Shown here in pieces: positions 1-7,704 of a stretch of 19,690 bases of DNA. The stretch covers positions 1 to 19,690 of the forward strand of contig CAZMCH010000079.1 of assembly GCA_964564735.1 (NCBI GenBank), in the 5' to 3' direction. The translations under genes were made by a program, and so were the position numbers. The DNA comes from CAZMCH01 sp964564735 (GTDB lineage: Bacteria; Poribacteria; DTPJ01). Within the stretch, counting starts at the first letter, position 1. The number at the start of each line of letters is the position of its first letter. The notes under the pieces were generated by a model. The model was not told where the DNA came from and made no database searches. It was given only the letters and a program-made list of their open reading frames with translations.

Positions 1-968
1 GTTCTGGTTTGCCTCATTCAAGAATGGCTGTTCAGATTGCAAGACAGGCGCAAGTTCGTGGATCAGGTGAAAGCTTTGCGGTTGTGTTTGCTGCTATGGG
101 TATAACCTTTGAGGAATCTGAATACTTTATCAATGACTTTCGTGAGACAGGCGCTATTGATAGAGCGGTTCTATTCATCAATCTTGCAGATGACCCAGCT
201 ATTGAACGTATATCAACTCCAAGAATGGCATTGACCGCTGCTGAATACCTCGCTTTTGAAAAGGGAATGCACGTTCTTGCTATATTAACCGACTTGACCA
301 ATTATTGCGAGGCTTTACGTGAAGTTTCTGCTGCAAGAAAAGAGATCCCCGGTAGAAGAGGCTATCCCGGATATATGTATACAGACCTTGCCAGCCTATA
401 TGAGCGCGCAGGAAAGATAAAAGGAAAGCCCGGTTCGATTACTCAGATACCTATCTTAACAATGCCTGAAGATGATAAAACGCATCCAATTCCAGACCTT
501 ACAGGATATATTACAGAAGGACAGGTCGTTTTGAGCAGACCAATGCACAGAAAAAATTTATATCCACCTGTTGATGCGCCCCAGTCATTATCAAGATTGA
601 AGGATAAGGGTATCGGAGCAAATAAGACAAGAAAAGATCATGCTGACTTATTCAATCAGCTTTATGACTCATATACAAAGGGTTTAGCTGCTCGTGAACT
701 TGAAGTTATATTAGGTGAAGCGGCATTAAGTGATATGGACAGAATGTTCTATCGTTTTGCTGATGCGTTTGAAAAACAATATATCCAGCAGGATGAATAT
801 GAAAACAGAAACATTGAGGAAACCCTTGATTTAGGGTGGAAACTCCTGTCTGTTATTCCAACATCAGAATTGAAACGTATTAGACCAGAATATTTAAATG
901 AGTTCTTACCGAAATTCCTTGAACAAAGAAAGGTTGAGGAGGAAGCATTAGTTGATACTGGAAGTTAA
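1..968 (+). CDS. ntpB: V-type ATP synthase subunit B (5' end outside window)
   Basis: This is the non-catalytic B subunit of a V/A-type ATPase, the regulatory partner of subunit A in the cytoplasmic V1/A1 head, which couples ATP hydrolysis or synthesis to ion movement. The open frame runs in from the window edge: the residues SGLPH just before the first possible TTG match the conserved family segment before the AAQIARQA-like stretch, so the true start lies upstream and roughly the first 140 residues are missing. Visible hallmarks are the GITFEE(S)xYF segment, the TDLTNYCEALREVSAARKEIPGRRGYPGYMYTDLA block (described in parts: TDLTNYCEAL, then GRRGYPGYMYTDLA) and the DLTGYITEGQ block. It ends by overlapping the next subunit gene by 17 bases. 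Very sure of the family. Confidence 0.95.
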   Translation, partial: SGLPHSRMAVQIARQAQVRGSGESFAVVFAAMGITFEESEYFINDFRETGAIDRAVLFINLADDPAIERISTPRMALTAAEYLAFEKGMHVLAILTDLTNYCEALREVSAARKEIPGRRGYPGYMYTDLASLYERAGKIKGKPGSITQIPILTMPEDDKTHPIPDLTGYITEGQVVLSRPMHRKNLYPPVDAPQSLSRLKDKGIGANKTRKDHADLFNQLYDSYTKGLAARELEVILGEAALSDMDRMFYRFADAFEKQYIQQDEYENRNIEETLDLGWKLLSVIPTSELKRIRPEYLNEFLPKFLEQRKVEEEALVDTGS

Positions 969-1572
969 TGCTACACGAATGGAGCTTCTAAAGCTCAAGA
1001 GAAGACTTGCTCTTGCTAGAAAGGGTTACAGCCTTTTAAAGAGAAAGCAAGATGAGTTAATGAGGCAGTTTCTTGAGCTATTAGAGCAGATTGGTGATCT
1101 AAGAAGAAATATTGAGGAACGTCTATCAAATGCACATAGAAGCTTTTTGATGGCTATTTCGGTCATGGATAGAGAAAAGATGGAATCAGCCATGATGTTT
1201 CCTAGCCAGCAATTAACGCTTAAAGTTTCTACTGCGCCCGTTATGAATTTGCGTTTGCCCAAATTTGATATACAATCGGAGGGAAACGTCTATTCCTATG
1301 GTCTTGCAGAAACTTCTGCAGAGCTTGATTCTGCTTTGGGTGCATATTCTGAATTGCTTCCAGAGATGCTTCGCCTTTCACAAATAGAAAGGTCTGTTGA
1401 ACTTCTGGCAAATGAAATTGAAGTTACACGTCGTCGAGTTAATGCGCTTGAATATGTCTTGATCCCAAATCTTCAAGATACTATGAAATATATTACCATG
1501 AAACTTGACGAAATGGAACGTTCTAATCTTTCCCGCCTTATGAGAATCAAAGAGATTGTCAGAAGCCATTAA
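952..1572 (+). CDS. ntpD: V-type ATP synthase subunit D
   Basis: Subunit D forms the coiled-coil central rotor stalk of the V/A-type ATPase, turning inside the A3B3 head. The 206-residue length and the N-terminal signature VNATRMELLKLKRRL followed by a long heptad-like helix (KGYSLLKRKQDELM) are typical; the C-terminal helix (RRVNALEYVLIPNL) is also characteristic. I take TTG at 952 as the start because an AGGAGG box lies about ten bases upstream, inside the end of ntpB, and because the family N-terminus begins at about this point. The 17-base overlap with ntpB implies translational coupling. A strong terminator follows, so this is the last gene of the ATPase operon. Confidence 0.95.
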   Translation: MILEVNATRMELLKLKRRLALARKGYSLLKRKQDELMRQFLELLEQIGDLRRNIEERLSNAHRSFLMAISVMDREKMESAMMFPSQQLTLKVSTAPVMNLRLPKFDIQSEGNVYSYGLAETSAELDSALGAYSELLPEMLRLSQIERSVELLANEIEVTRRRVNALEYVLIPNLQDTMKYITMKLDEMERSNLSRLMRIKEIVRSH

Positions 1573-1602
1573 TATTTGTAAATAAATTATTCTTTATATA
1601 GT

Positions 1603-1634
1603 AAAATAGGCAGGTTTTATACCTGCCTATTTTT
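1603..1634 (+). terminator. Rho-independent terminator of V-ATPase operon
   Basis: A perfect 13-bp stem (1603-1615 with 1621-1633), a 5-base loop (TTTAT) and a T-run make a strong intrinsic terminator 30 bases after ntpD. The A-rich foot of the 5' arm suggests it could also act on the other strand. Confidence 0.9.
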
Positions 1635-1658
1635 GTATGTCAAAAAACAGGAGGCATT

Positions 1659-2627
1659 ATGATTTCCTCAAAAGAACGAGTCTTAATGGCTATGAATCAC
1701 GAAAAAACAGATAGGATTCCGATGGATTATTGGGCTTGGAAGGAAGTTAATGACAATCTCCAGAACAAGCTGAGTCTAAAAGACTATGAAGAATTATTGC
1801 AATATCTTGGTATCGATCTTAGAACTGTCCGCGCGCCATATATAGGACCTGCCGATTGCTGGGAAGAATTAAGACAGGCAAAAACTGCGGAGGAACTTGA
1901 AAAATGCAAAGTTCCTGATCCTGATCAATGTGATTACTCAAATATAGAAGCATTTTGCGATCAGTATAGCCATTATGCTGTAATGGGTGGAGCTTGGAGC
2001 CCTGTTTTCTGCACAGCCTCAGCATTTATTGGTATGCAAAACTTAATGATAAAGATGTATGAAGACCCAGATTATGTTAGGGTATTCCTTGAAAAAATAA
2101 CAGACTTTTTTTATGAAACAAGCCTACGAATGTTTGAGTCTGCAAACGGAAAGATGGATATATTCTTTTTGGGTGATGATTATGGGACGCAACTAGACCT
2201 AATAATGAGCCAAGATATGTGGGATAGATTCTATGCGCCATGCCTCAAAAGGCTTTTTGATCTGGCAAAAGATTTCGGGCTAAAAGTCATGTTACACTCT
2301 TGTGGAAGCGTCAGCAAACTTATTCCTAGATTGATTGAGCTTGGTATGGATGCTCTCGATCCTATACAAGTCAGGGCTTCAAACATGGAGCCTGAATATC
2401 TAAAAGAAAGCTTTGGCAGTCATATTACATTTCATGGTGGATTGGATACTCAGCATGTATTGCCATTCGGAACTGTTGAGGAAGTTAAAGCAGAAGCCAA
2501 AAGACTAATAGAAATATTTGGTAAAGGCGGAGGCTATATACTGGGACCAAGCCAAGAATTTTTGCCTGATATTCCCCTAGAGAATATTATTGCAATGTAT
2601 GAAGTCGGTAGAAATATGAAGCTATAA
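1659..2627 (+). CDS. Uroporphyrinogen decarboxylase-family protein (MtaA/CmuA-like)
   Basis: A 322-residue member of the UROD superfamily, nearer to the corrinoid methyltransferase-like branch (MtaA, CmuA) than to heme-pathway HemE. The N-terminus RVLMAMNHEKTDRIPMDYW replaces the HemE substrate-binding RxxGR region. DDYGTQ is at about 173-178, HSCG (H213, C215) is the expected start of an H-x-C zinc site, and GPSQEFLPDIPLENI closes the barrel. In MtaA a later Cys completes the metal site; here the equivalent loop seems to read GPSQ without Cys, so catalysis as a zinc methyltransferase is uncertain. A good AGGAGG ribosome site precedes ATG 1659. It stands alone after the ATPase terminator. Substrate unknown. 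Confidence 0.8.
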   Translation: MISSKERVLMAMNHEKTDRIPMDYWAWKEVNDNLQNKLSLKDYEELLQYLGIDLRTVRAPYIGPADCWEELRQAKTAEELEKCKVPDPDQCDYSNIEAFCDQYSHYAVMGGAWSPVFCTASAFIGMQNLMIKMYEDPDYVRVFLEKITDFFYETSLRMFESANGKMDIFFLGDDYGTQLDLIMSQDMWDRFYAPCLKRLFDLAKDFGLKVMLHSCGSVSKLIPRLIELGMDALDPIQVRASNMEPEYLKESFGSHITFHGGLDTQHVLPFGTVEEVKAEAKRLIEIFGKGGGYILGPSQEFLPDIPLENIIAMYEVGRNMKL

Positions 2628-2666
2628 AACTCTATATATCGGAAGCGGTCATTTTTTAATTTTTTC

Positions 2667-2695
2667 TTGCAATAAAAATTCTATTGTGTTATATT
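2667..2695 (+). promoter_or_regulatory. Sigma70-type promoter for the first LamG gene
   Basis: TTGCAA (2667-2672), a 17-base spacer and TATATT (2690-2695), preceded by an A/T tract (2650-2665) that could act as an UP element. It would give a leader of roughly 115 bases before ATG 2819, containing a G6 tract at 2733-2738 and an AGGAGG at 2749-2754 that is too far from the start to serve it. Inferred from consensus only. Confidence 0.55.
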
Positions 2696-2818
2696 ATTTT
2701 TGTTAAAAGTTTTCTAATACTACTAAATTTGTGGGGGGTGGTCTATTAGGAGGATTTTAAAGGATAAAAATAATATAATTTTAGGATTTTGGGTTTATTT
2801 TTATGAAAGGGGAAAGTT

Positions 2819-3622
2819 ATGAAATTCAGTATTATTCTCATTGCATTTGCTTTTTTTGTTTTTGTAAGTGGTGCTTATGCTGCATTAACTGATGGTTTAG
2901 TTGGTTATTGGTCATTTAATGATGGGACAGCAAAAGATAATAGCGGAGCAGGAAACAACGGAAAAATTCTAGGCGCTCCCAAATCAGTTGCTGGCAAAAT
3001 GGGAAAATGCCTTGATTTCAGTGGCAAAAATGATGGTATTGATATAGCTGATAATGCAAGTGTTCAATTGGATAAAGCACTTACAGTTGCAGCATGGATA
3101 AATGTCCGTAAATTTGTTGACCATGCAGGCATTTGCTGGAAAGGTGAAAAGATCGGTTGGGGTGAAAACTTCAACTGGCGCATTGCCACAACTGGCGATG
3201 GATTGACATGGGGAACAACTGTTAAGGGAGCGGAAAACTGGTTTGCAACTGGCGGTGCAATTACCGCAAACACTTGGGCTTTTGTATGTATGACCGTTGA
3301 TGGGAAACAAGCCATAGCTTATGTTGCAAAAGACGGAAAGACTCTTGCAAAACCAGCAAGCAATGAAGGCAATCCTAAGGCGTCTGTTGCCCCATATAAT
3401 GTCTGGAAAGGTCAACCAGTCAGGATCGGCTATTCACAGGGACGAGGTGGCGATCTGAAAACTGTTGATTATTTTGATGGAATGATTGATGAAGTCATGC
3501 TTTACAATCGTGCATTAAGTGAAGCAGAAGTTAAAGAAATAATGGCAAAAGACCTTTCAACAACCGCAGTTGATGCTTCTGATAAAGCAAGCATAACTTG
3601 GGGAAAAATCAAGACATATTAA
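2819..3622 (+). CDS. Exported LamG-domain (concanavalin A-like) protein 1
   Basis: A 267-residue secreted jelly-roll protein. A signal peptide is clear: MK, then a hydrophobic core (about 3-17), then SGAYA with likely cleavage near residue 21. The mature part is one LamG/LamGL fold: GLVGYWSFNDGTAKDNSG at the start, LDFSGKNDGIDI, LTVAAWINV, WAFVCMTVDGKQAIAYV, and the closing FDGMIDEVMLYNRALSEAEV, the usual end of this domain. A short tail then ends in ASITWGKIKTY. Such domains bind carbohydrate or other ligands; no catalytic residues are recognisable. AAAGGGGA lies just before ATG 2819. It is a paralogue of the next gene and has its own promoter and terminator. Confidence 0.85.
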   Translation: MKFSIILIAFAFFVFVSGAYAALTDGLVGYWSFNDGTAKDNSGAGNNGKILGAPKSVAGKMGKCLDFSGKNDGIDIADNASVQLDKALTVAAWINVRKFVDHAGICWKGEKIGWGENFNWRIATTGDGLTWGTTVKGAENWFATGGAITANTWAFVCMTVDGKQAIAYVAKDGKTLAKPASNEGNPKASVAPYNVWKGQPVRIGYSQGRGGDLKTVDYFDGMIDEVMLYNRALSEAEVKEIMAKDLSTTAVDASDKASITWGKIKTY

Positions 3623-3634
3623 TTTTTAATGAAT

Positions 3635-3666
3635 CAGTGGCACATGATTTGTGCCACTGTTCTTTT
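3635..3666 (+). terminator. Rho-independent terminator after LamG 1
   Basis: A 10-bp perfect stem (3635-3644 with 3650-3659) with a 5-base loop, followed by a T-rich run (TTCTTTT). It lies 13 bases after the LamG 1 stop codon. Confidence 0.85.
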
Positions 3667-3720
3667 ATAGGAGGAGCAGAGCTAATTTATAAATAAAATC
3701 GTGGGGGGTTGGAGATTAAA

Positions 3721-4539
3721 ATGATTAGATCTTTTTATATAATATTGTTTTGTCTTTTGATACTGGTTTTTTCACCAAATATTTTTGCCAATATTAATGA
3801 CGGAATTATATCTGCGTGGACATTTGATGGAGATGCGAGAGACTCAAAAGGAGTCAGTGATGGGAAAATAAATGGTGGTGTTGAGTTTGTTGCTGGTAAG
3901 TTTGGGAAAGCAGCAAGTTTTAATGGTAAGGATGGATTTATTAGTATACCACATAAGAAAGCCTATGAAGTTATGGCAAATGGCCTTACGGTTTCTGCAT
4001 GGATGAATGTCCGTGCTGGAAAAAATCATTCTGCAATAGCTTTTAAAGGCACAAAGGTTGGCTGGGGAGCCAATTTCCTATTTCGTGTTTGCACAACCGA
4101 TAGCACAGGCATGACCTGGGGGGTTTGTATCGCTGGAACAGAAGGCTGGTTTGCTACTGCAAATGTTTATCAACAGAATGCTTGGTATTTTGTTTGCTTA
4201 ACTGCGGATGGCAAGCAGGCAATAGCACATGTAGCATCAGAGAAAGATGGAAAAGTTAATATTCCACCAAGTGGAGAAGGAAATCCAAAAGGAATTGTTT
4301 CTCCTTATTTGACTTTTCCAGATAGACCAATAGAAGTAGGCGTTGGACGAGCAGTTAATGGAACTGATGGTAATGATGCTTATCTTGATGGTATTGTCGA
4401 TGATCTTATTATTTGGGACAGAGCCTTAGATGAAAATGAAATCGCTGAACTTGCAAAAGGAAAAAGACCTAACATTGGTTTATCTGTTGATCCGAAAAGC
4501 AAAATAAGTTCCACTTGGGGAGATATTAAATCTTATTAA
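3721..4539 (+). CDS. Exported LamG-domain (concanavalin A-like) protein 2
   Basis: A 272-residue paralogue of the preceding gene. I choose ATG 3721 over the upstream TTG 3709 because GGAG (3711-3714) is well placed for it and because it gives a normal signal peptide: MIRS, a hydrophobic core, then NIFA with cleavage near residue 23. The LamG domain shows GIISAWTFDGDARDSKG, ASFNGKDGFISI, LTVSAWMNV, WYFVCLTADGKQAIAHV and LDGIVDDLIIWDRALDENEI. The middle stretch (WGANFLFRVCTT, MTWGVCIAGTEGWFA) aligns closely with LamG 1, suggesting tandem duplication. The C-terminus ISSTWGDIKSY repeats the tail motif of its neighbour. Likely secreted carbohydrate or surface-ligand binding; the actual ligand is unknown. 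Confidence 0.85.
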   Translation: MIRSFYIILFCLLILVFSPNIFANINDGIISAWTFDGDARDSKGVSDGKINGGVEFVAGKFGKAASFNGKDGFISIPHKKAYEVMANGLTVSAWMNVRAGKNHSAIAFKGTKVGWGANFLFRVCTTDSTGMTWGVCIAGTEGWFATANVYQQNAWYFVCLTADGKQAIAHVASEKDGKVNIPPSGEGNPKGIVSPYLTFPDRPIEVGVGRAVNGTDGNDAYLDGIVDDLIIWDRALDENEIAELAKGKRPNIGLSVDPKSKISSTWGDIKSY

Positions 4540-4549
4540 ATTTCCAATA

Positions 4550-4580
4550 CAAATAGAGACTTATCTTAAGTCTCTATTTG
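4550..4580. terminator. Hairpin after LamG 2 (possible terminator without U-run)
   Basis: A perfect 13-bp stem (4550-4562 with 4568-4580) and a 5-base loop. No T-run follows on the plus strand, although the 3' arm ends in CTATTTG. It may terminate weakly, protect the mRNA 3' end, or reduce read-through into the receiver gene that starts 22 bases later. Confidence 0.5.
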
Positions 4581-4602
4581 GCTAATTAAGTAGGTAAATA
4601 AT

Positions 4603-4980
4603 ATGGCAAGAAAAATACTCATTATAGATGATGAACCAGATGTTATTGAAACCCTTGAATTTATGCTTAAAGCTAGAGGATTTGAAATTATTTCTGCATC
4701 CGATGGATTATCGGGTTTATCAAGAGCTAAAACAGATAATCCTGACCTGATACTTCTTGATATTATGATGCCCGGCATGGATGGATATGAAGTCTGTTCA
4801 AAGCTAAAAAGGGAAAGTGCCACAAAAAATATACCTATAATTATGCTTACTGCAAAAGGTGAAAGCGATGCGGTCTTAAGTGCGCATAAATCAGGCGCAA
4901 ATGATTATATCGTAAAGCCATATAATCTACCAACTTTACTGGCTAAACTAAATAAGTTTATCAAAACGCAAAAACGCTAA
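4603..4980 (+). CDS. Single-domain response regulator (CheY-like receiver)
   Basis: A 125-residue protein consisting only of a REC domain: acidic pair D9/D10, phospho-acceptor D53 in LILLDIMMPGMDG, T83 in IIMLTA, and K105 in VKPY. All the residues needed for phosphorylation are present, and there is no DNA-binding or enzymatic output domain. It would act by protein contact after phosphorylation by a histidine kinase, but no kinase gene is in the window, so its partner is unknown. Start ATG 4603 has only a weak ribosome site (a GTAGGTA-like stretch about ten bases upstream). It lies alone between an apparent hairpin and a promoter-like region. Confidence 0.92.
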   Translation: MARKILIIDDEPDVIETLEFMLKARGFEIISASDGLSGLSRAKTDNPDLILLDIMMPGMDGYEVCSKLKRESATKNIPIIMLTAKGESDAVLSAHKSGANDYIVKPYNLPTLLAKLNKFIKTQKR

Positions 4981-4993
4981 TAATAAAAAATCC

Positions 4994-5022
4994 TTCAAAA
5001 ATCCTTTCAATTTTGTTATACT
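4994..5022 (+). promoter_or_regulatory. Possible promoter for the first oxidoreductase gene
   Basis: TTCAAA (4994-4999), 17-base spacer, TATACT (5017-5022). The -10 is good, the -35 weaker. It lies 231 bases before ATG 5254, and the leader would include the dispersed repeat at 5137-5206. Confidence 0.35.
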
Positions 5023-5136
5023 CTTACCCTATTTTCCATAGACGTTATCAAATTTTTATTTTATAATAATCTATTATTAATAAACGAAAATAAGCTTTTT
5101 TATTGTATAGGAAATTATATTTTTTTGTATTAATTC

Positions 5137-5206
5137 AGGAAGACCCTTCACTGCGTTCAGGGTGACATTTCGCTGTCATTTTGAGCGAAGCGAAAAATCT
5201 TTTTTA
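5137..5206. repeat. Dispersed intergenic repeat (GAGCGAAGCGAA type)
   Basis: The stretch contains CACTGCGTTCAGGGTGACA and GTCATTTTGAGCGAAGCGAA followed by AAAATCTTTTTT. I recognise this from memory as a family of short intergenic repeats scattered through many environmental bacterial genomes. It has a small inverted repeat, TTCGCT (5169-5174) with AGCGAA (5184-5189), and its final T-run could allow termination. It is non-coding: the short frame across it is an artefact. Confidence 0.7.
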
Positions 5207-5253
5207 TTTAATATGTAATAGACTTAGTTTATGTTTTATGGGAGGACTTTATT

Positions 5254-6294
5254 ATGGCTTCTGGTATAAATACTGCTGTCGTTGGATATGGCTTTGCAGG
5301 AAAATGCTTTCATTCTTATCTTGTTGGTTTGGCAGATGGATTGAATCTCTATGCAGTCTCAACTCGTGATCCCGAAAGGCGATCCGCTGCCGAAAAGGAC
5401 TATGGAGTAAAAACTTATGCAGATATCGATGATCTCTTAAAAGATGATAAAGTTGAGTTGGTTGTAATCGCAACTCCTCATGACAGCCACAAAGATTTAT
5501 CTATTAAGTGCATGGATGCAGGAAGGCATGTTGTTGTAGATAAAGCAATGTGTATGAATACCGCAGAAGCGGATGCGATGATTGAGGCAAGCAAGAAAAA
5601 TAATGTCATGCTCAGTATATTCCAAAATAGACGTTGGGACAGCGATTATCTGACAGTCAAACAAGCAATAGACTCAAAACTTATGGGCGAGGTTTTCTTA
5701 ATTCAAGTTGCAATACTTGGATATGGAAGACCCGGCGGATGGCGAGGAATAAAGAAACATGTCGGAGGTCAGATATATGACTGGGGAGCGCATCTTGTTG
5801 ACCAATGCCTCAGACTTATTCCGTCAAAAGTTGACACTGTTTTTTGTGATACTCATCACGTAAAATGGGATATTGATATAGAAAGCCACTTACATACTAC
5901 AGTCAGATTTCAAAATGGTGTGTCTTATGAAATAGAACTAAGTAATATATGCAGAATCAAGAAACCCAGATGGTTTGTGCTTGGTGATAAAGGAACTCTC
6001 TGTAAATATGGGATTGACCCACAAGAACCAGCAATGATAAGAGGGAATATTGACGCTGCAATCTATAATCCTGATGAACGCCCAAAGGTTGTTACCGAAG
6101 TTGAGGGCGAAGTTAAAGAAATAACGCTTGAATACATTCACGGAAACTGGAAAGCATATTATCAAAATATCGCTGATGTGATAAGCAAAGGTGCGGAACT
6201 TGCGGTCAAACCTGAAGAAGTCAGAGAAAATATGCGACTCATAGATGCAATAATGGAATCAGCCGAGAAAGGCATATCCGTCAAAATGAGTTAA
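5254..6294 (+). CDS. Gfo/Idh/MocA-family oxidoreductase 1
   Basis: A 346-residue NAD(P)-dependent sugar or cyclitol oxidoreductase. The Rossmann fold starts at once with VVGYGFAG (11-16), then VVIATPHDSH (about 71-79). The normal EKP motif holding the catalytic Lys reads DKA here (K97 kept in VVVDKAM). The C-terminal alpha/beta domain carries GGQIYDWGAHLVDQ with D176, H180 and D183, the usual active-site D-x3-H-x2-D pattern. GGAGGA is seven bases before ATG 5254. It is followed 73 bases later by a second, divergent family member in the same direction, suggesting a small catabolic operon for a carbohydrate. Exact substrate cannot be read from sequence. Confidence 0.9.
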   Translation: MASGINTAVVGYGFAGKCFHSYLVGLADGLNLYAVSTRDPERRSAAEKDYGVKTYADIDDLLKDDKVELVVIATPHDSHKDLSIKCMDAGRHVVVDKAMCMNTAEADAMIEASKKNNVMLSIFQNRRWDSDYLTVKQAIDSKLMGEVFLIQVAILGYGRPGGWRGIKKHVGGQIYDWGAHLVDQCLRLIPSKVDTVFCDTHHVKWDIDIESHLHTTVRFQNGVSYEIELSNICRIKKPRWFVLGDKGTLCKYGIDPQEPAMIRGNIDAAIYNPDERPKVVTEVEGEVKEITLEYIHGNWKAYYQNIADVISKGAELAVKPEEVRENMRLIDAIMESAEKGISVKMS

Positions 6295-6367
6295 TGCGAG
6301 TAGTATCAGAAATAAAGCGAGGATTAAATGAATTTTCGCTGATTATAAATATAAAGGAGGCGATCCT

Positions 6368-7564
6368 TTGGATAAAATTCGTCTAGCAATTGTTGGTTGT
6401 GGAGTTATGGGCAATCGACATCTAAACGGATTGATAGCTCTGCATAAATCTGGATTCAGCAATCTTGAGCTTGTTTCTGCATGTGACCCTGTCATCGAAA
6501 GTGCAGAAGCCCTTGCTAAACGTGCAGAAGAATCTCTTGGGAATAAAGTTAAGCCTGTTCCTAGATTAAGCGATCTTAAAAGTTTAGGCGTAAATGCTAT
6601 TGATATAACAACGGTTCCATGGACTCATCATAATATAGCCATAGAAGCTATGCAAATGGGAATAAACGTCATGGTCGAAAAACCTATGGGTTTGACTATG
6701 AAAGCCTGCAAACTTATGCTTGATGAAGCCAAACGTTCTGGTTGTGTATTTAGTGTTGCTGAAAATTTCCATTATGATCCCATCAATATCATTGGCAAAG
6801 AGCTAATAAAATCGGGTGCAATCGGAAATCCTCGATTAATGATACAAAATAATATCGGTGGGGGCGATTCTATAATTGTAACTCCTTGGAGACATTACAA
6901 AAAAGGCGGAGGTCCCTTGCTTGATGTTGGTGTCCATTATTCCTATATCGTTGAATATCTTATGGGTGAGGTTGATAGTGTTTATGCTCATACCCGATTA
7001 CACGAAAAAGTCCGTAAGAATGCTCAGGGCGAAATACAAGCTGAAGCGGAAGATGCAGTTTATGCTACTCTCCTATTCAAAAATGGTGCAGTAGGTCAAT
7101 ATGTCGAAGATCATGCGGGACATGGTCAGGGATTATGGCAAAGGTCTATATATGGATCAAAAGGCTCAATCAACCTACCCGGAGACCGTTCTGGTAAGCC
7201 GATTAATCTAATTATTGATGGAAAAGGTATGACAAAAGATGATGAAATGCTTGAATTAATACCCAATTACCATCTTAATAATATAACGGCAAAACTTTTT
7301 GGTGGAGAAAGAATTTGTCATTACGATCTTCCTTTTGCTGAAATAGACAGCGCATTACTTGCTATTGAATATTATGATTATGCAGAGGCGATCCAAAATG
7401 GACGCACTCCTAGTGTTGATCCTATTATGGCAACTCGTTCAGTCGCTTTGATATATGCAATGCTTGAATCTGCAAAGATCGGTCATGCTGTATCGATGGA
7501 CGAAATAATGAACGAAGAAATTACTGGCTATCAGGATGAGATCAATGATTTATGCCAGTGGTAA
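6368..7564 (+). CDS. Gfo/Idh/MocA-family oxidoreductase 2
   Basis: A 398-residue member of the same family, clearly different from the preceding gene. The dinucleotide motif IVGCGVMGNRH lies at 8-18 and the canonical catalytic EKP at 104-106 (VMVEKPMGLT). LLDVGVHYSYIVEYL carries D186 and H190, but the second Asp three residues after the His is absent. I accept TTG 6368 as the start because a near-perfect AAAGGAGGCG site lies seven bases before it and the Rossmann strand begins immediately. The substrate is unknown; context with secreted jelly-roll proteins and a TIM-barrel isomerase suggests sugar or sugar-acid turnover. Confidence 0.9.
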   Translation: MDKIRLAIVGCGVMGNRHLNGLIALHKSGFSNLELVSACDPVIESAEALAKRAEESLGNKVKPVPRLSDLKSLGVNAIDITTVPWTHHNIAIEAMQMGINVMVEKPMGLTMKACKLMLDEAKRSGCVFSVAENFHYDPINIIGKELIKSGAIGNPRLMIQNNIGGGDSIIVTPWRHYKKGGGPLLDVGVHYSYIVEYLMGEVDSVYAHTRLHEKVRKNAQGEIQAEAEDAVYATLLFKNGAVGQYVEDHAGHGQGLWQRSIYGSKGSINLPGDRSGKPINLIIDGKGMTKDDEMLELIPNYHLNNITAKLFGGERICHYDLPFAEIDSALLAIEYYDYAEAIQNGRTPSVDPIMATRSVALIYAMLESAKIGHAVSMDEIMNEEITGYQDEINDLCQW

Positions 7565-7574
7565 TAAAAATAGC

Positions 7575-7603
7575 TTGAATCTGCTTTTTTATTACATTAT
7601 AAT
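7575..7603 (+). promoter_or_regulatory. Sigma70-type promoter for third exported jelly-roll gene
   Basis: TTGAAT (7575-7580), a 17-base spacer and a perfect TATAAT (7598-7603), about 100 bases before ATG 7705. An AT-rich 10-bp inverted repeat (7561-7570 with 7586-7595) overlaps the -35 and the stop codon of the preceding gene; it may be a weak terminator for that gene. Confidence 0.65.
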
Positions 7604-7704
7604 AAAAATAGATGTAACAATTTATTTAAATAATGCTTTTTCTCATAATTGATTTTGAATAAGAATTTTATTGAGAATAGGTATCAATATAAAGGGATAT
7701 AACA

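Noticed and set aside
2984..3415. Long minus-strand frame opposite LamG 1
   Set aside because: No ribosome site or recognisable domain; it is the shadow of a well-supported plus-strand gene.
5181..5369. Short plus-strand frame across the repeat and start of oxidoreductase 1
   Set aside because: Overlaps the real gene in another frame and encodes low-complexity sequence.
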